Assembly (NCBI GenBank): GCA_937125475.1
Contig: CAKZLL010000024.1
Location: 1 to 47,286, forward strand
Reading direction: 5' to 3'
Length of the DNA: 47,286 nucleotides
Source: an uncultured Saprospiraceae bacterium
Lineage (GTDB): Bacteria; Bacteroidota; Bacteroidia; Chitinophagales; Saprospiraceae
Under the pieces are notes generated by a model. The model saw only the letters and a program-made list of their open reading frames with translations, made no database searches and was not told the DNA's origin. Of this stretch, positions 45,345 through 47,286 are shown in pieces; positions within the stretch are counted from its first letter, which is position 1; every line of letters begins with the position of its first letter. A program made the position numbers and the translations under genes.

Positions 45345-45599
45345 ATGAAAAAACTAAAAGAAAACTTGATTGAGCTTATTTCGGATAGACTAGGTGTAGA
45401 AGAAAAGGAAGTGACACTTCAAGCTAGTTTTACCAATGATCTTGGAGCTGATTCACTGGATACAGTAGAGCTAATTATGGCTTTTGAACAAGTATTTGAA
45501 TTGGAAATTCCTGATATGGATGCTGAGAAATTGCCAACAGTAGGAGCTGCATTGAATTATCTAACAGAAAAACTAAAAGAGAAATCGACTAAGAATTAG
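45345..45599 (+). CDS. acpP: Acyl carrier protein
   Basis: Carries fatty-acid intermediates on phosphopantetheine. 84 residues, acidic, with the attachment Ser37 in [20 protein letters not shown]; the helix II pattern after it is typical. The start codon lies 36 bp after a TTCCTTTG sequence (45302-45309) that is one base off the -7 consensus. Followed by fabF, 285 bp downstream, past a terminator. Confidence 0.97.
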   Translation: MKKLKENLIELISDRLGVEEKEVTLQASFTNDLGADSLDTVELIMAFEQVFELEIPDMDAEKLPTVGAALNYLTEKLKEKSTKN

Positions 45600-45666
45600 T
45601 TCTTTTAATTGATTGAAAAAATCTTTAATTAGTTTTATCAAAGATAAATGAAAACTATTTTTGGCA

Positions 45667-45704
45667 AAAAAGTATTCAAAGGTTGAAAAATCGAAATACT
45701 TTTT
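45667..45704 (+). terminator. Terminator of acpP
   Basis: AAAAAGTATT (45667-45676) pairs with AATACTTTTT (45695-45704). An outer arm pair, ATCAAAGAT (45637-45645) with ATCTTTGAT (45705-45713), can extend the stem. The T-run runs straight into the fabF -7 box. Confidence 0.65.
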
Positions 45705-45711
45705 ATCTTTG
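45683..45711 (+). promoter_or_regulatory. Promoter of fabF overlapping the acpP terminator
   Basis: -33 TTG at 45683-45685 and -7 TATCTTTG at 45704-45711 with an 18-nt spacer. The -33 lies in the loop and the -7 in the 3' arm of the acpP hairpin. The leader to the fabF ATG would be about 165 nt. Confidence 0.6.
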
Positions 45712-45884
45712 ATGTATGATTTAATATAAAAATTGATTTGCTTTTATTAAATAGGATCATTTTTTAACGTTACTATAAGACCTCAAAGAAAACATTTCAT
45801 TTAAAAAAATGGTTAATTTTACATTAATACCTAATATAATCGTTTTATCATCAATGGTTTAAATAACCTATAAATATTTACGGT

Positions 45885-47126
45885 ATGTTGAAAAGAGTAG
45901 TTGTTACAGGAATAGGCGCTATTACGCCAATTGGTAATAATATTGCAGAATATTGGGCGGGTTTATCTAATGGTGTGAGTGGTGCTGGGCCAATCACTTT
46001 ATTTGATAGCACAGAATTTAAAACGCAATTTGCTTGTGAAGTAAAGAATTTTGATGCTACTCAGTTCATGCCGAAAAAGGAGGTACGCCGCTCAGATAGA
46101 TTTGCGCTTTTGGGTATGCTAACCCGAGATCAAGCCCTCGAAGATGCGGGTTTAGATTCATCAAAATTGGATTTGGATCGCGTGGGTGTAATTTGGGGAG
46201 CAGGTATTGGCGGATTGCAGTCTTTAGAAAGTGAGGTTACTGCAAATAGTAAAGGAGGAAGACCTAGATATAGCCCTTTTTTAATTCCTAAAATGATTAT
46301 TGATATTGTTTCTGGTCATATTTCTATTAAATATGGTTATCGAGGCATTAATTATTCTACAGTTTCGGCTTGTGCTACTTCGACGCATGCAATTATCAAT
46401 GCGACGGATTATATTCGTTTAGGCAAAGCAGATGTTATTGTAACAGGCGGATCAGAAGCAACTATTACTAAAGTCGGTATTGGTGGTTTTAATTCAATGA
46501 GAGCGCTTTCTGTTCGTAATGATGATCCTGCAACGGCTTCTCGTCCTTTTGATTTAAATAGAGATGGCTTCGTGATGGGCGAAGGTGGAGGCGGTTTGGT
46601 ATTGGAAGAATATGAACATGCTAAAGCTCGTGGTGCTAAAATTTATGGTGAAGTAGTTGGAACAGGTATGACAGCAGACGCGCATCATATTACGGCTCCT
46701 CATCCTGAAGGCATTGGCGCAGCAAACGTGATGAAATTGGCACTAAAAGAAGCTAAAATGAATCCAGAAGATATTGATTATGTCAATGTTCATGGTACTT
46801 CTACTCCTTTGGGTGATGTTGCAGAATTGCAAGGTATTCAAAAAGTATTTGGTGAAGCAGCTTATGGTTTAAATATTAGTTCGACGAAATCAATGACTGG
46901 GCATTTGTTAGGTGCAGCAGGTGCAGTGGAAACAATTGCAGGTATTCTGGCAATGAAACATGGTGTTGTACCTCCGACAATCAATCATTTTACGGATGAT
47001 CCAAATATTGATTCAAGGTTGAATTTAACTTACAATACAGCTCAAGAGAAAAAAGTAAAAGCAATATTATCCAATACTTTTGGATTTGGTGGGCATAATG
47101 CTTCGGTTATTGTAAAAGCAATATAA
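45885..47126 (+). CDS. fabF: Beta-ketoacyl-ACP synthase II
   Basis: Condenses acyl chains with malonyl-ACP during elongation. 413 residues. Catalytic Cys163 in TVSACATSTHAI, His in NVHGTSTPLGD and His in STKSMTGHLLGAAG; also the N-terminal VVVTGIGAITPIGN and RDGFVMGEGGGGLVLEEYEHA. acpP-fabF is a standard pairing. Confidence 0.97.
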   Translation: MLKRVVVTGIGAITPIGNNIAEYWAGLSNGVSGAGPITLFDSTEFKTQFACEVKNFDATQFMPKKEVRRSDRFALLGMLTRDQALEDAGLDSSKLDLDRVGVIWGAGIGGLQSLESEVTANSKGGRPRYSPFLIPKMIIDIVSGHISIKYGYRGINYSTVSACATSTHAIINATDYIRLGKADVIVTGGSEATITKVGIGGFNSMRALSVRNDDPATASRPFDLNRDGFVMGEGGGGLVLEEYEHAKARGAKIYGEVVGTGMTADAHHITAPHPEGIGAANVMKLALKEAKMNPEDIDYVNVHGTSTPLGDVAELQGIQKVFGEAAYGLNISSTKSMTGHLLGAAGAVETIAGILAMKHGVVPPTINHFTDDPNIDSRLNLTYNTAQEKKVKAILSNTFGFGGHNASVIVKAI

Positions 47127-47148
47127 GTAGAGTTATCTATTAATTTTT

Positions 47149-47195
47149 ATAAAAGAAGGGTCGAACATTTCGTGAATGTTCGACCCTTCTTTTAT
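47149..47195 (+). terminator. Terminator of fabF
   Basis: A perfect 21-bp stem (arms 47149-47169 and 47175-47195, core GGGTCGAACATT) with a 5-nt loop, TCGTG. It can act in both directions. The remaining 91 bp to the window edge hold no gene I can support. Confidence 0.92.
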
Positions 47196-47286
47196 ATGGT
47201 TCATTGACAATTTTTGCCCTTTATTCCAATGTGGGCTTGCTCCATTGATCTAACTCTTTGAAAAACAACGGGGCAGGCGAGCGTTG

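Noticed and set aside
47221-47286. Open minus-strand frame running off the right edge (ends LFFKELDQWSKPTLE)
   Set aside because: Only 21 codons are visible. It could be the end of a gene, but the sequence gives no support beyond the lack of stops.

Overview
The window is a contiguous piece of a strongly AT-rich bacterial chromosome from the phylum Bacteroidota. The evidence is the promoter style (TAnnTTTG -7 boxes, sometimes with a TTG about 18-20 nt upstream), start codons with almost no Shine-Dalgarno sequences, the 23S/5S sequences, the fabH-efp-accB-accC cluster, two-domain amidohydrolases, a DUF2911 protein and TonB-type energy transducers with an MPVFPGCED motif. The eukaryotic-type citrate synthase, an effector-associated-domain-like protein and a Rab-like GTPase operon suggest the Saprospiria (Aureispira/Saprospira-like), but that finer placement is inference.

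Layout. 1-2530: 3' two-thirds of a 23S rRNA, a ~300 nt spacer, a 5S rRNA and its terminator, then a 14-bp tandem repeat. 3.1-12.2 kb (minus): a dipeptide/oligopeptide ABC importer without ATPases (binding lipoprotein, two oversized permeases), followed by two secreted amidohydrolase-family proteins. 12.6-17.5 kb: small envelope genes (SPOR-like protein, thioredoxin-like protein, DinB-like protein, GH73 glucosaminidase, DUF2911-TPR protein) and a stand-alone effector-associated-domain-like protein. 17.7-21.5 kb (minus): fabH, efp, accB, accC. 21.8-24.8 kb (minus): a four-gene candidate signalling module of a coiled-coil protein, a helical plus sensor-like-domain protein, a Rab-like small GTPase and a PAS plus degenerate histidine-kinase protein. 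25-30 kb: polysaccharide-deacetylase-like protein, HEYAH metallopeptidase lipoprotein, alanine/sodium symporter and a lone ABC ATPase. 30.3-36.2 kb: a Lys-rich secreted protein, two ArsR-type regulators, a TonB-like transducer, a TPR protein and a phosphopantetheinyl transferase. 36.7-47.1 kb: SIMPL-like protein, type I pullulanase, citrate synthase, tsaB, tonB, gcvH, a disrupted tonB-like gene, acpP and fabF.

Functional themes. Fatty-acid synthesis is well represented (accB, accC, fabH, acpP, fabF and a phosphopantetheinyl transferase), with TCA entry (citrate synthase), glycine cleavage (gcvH) and polysaccharide breakdown (pullulanase). Three members of one TonB-like family lie within 13 kb, one of them broken.

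Most notable. (1) The Rab-like GTPase operon, the best candidate for an under-described system. (2) Two short palindromic mobile elements, each flanked by a perfect 8-bp target duplication: 27709-27856 and 44232-44415. The second sits inside a tonB-like gene, and removing it restores the family motif V-E-x-M-P-V-F in frame. (3) Several structured leaders and intergenic hairpins: a duplicated 47-bp leader before fabH, a terminator-shaped hairpin inside the 5' end of pulA, and an acpP terminator overlapping the fabF promoter.
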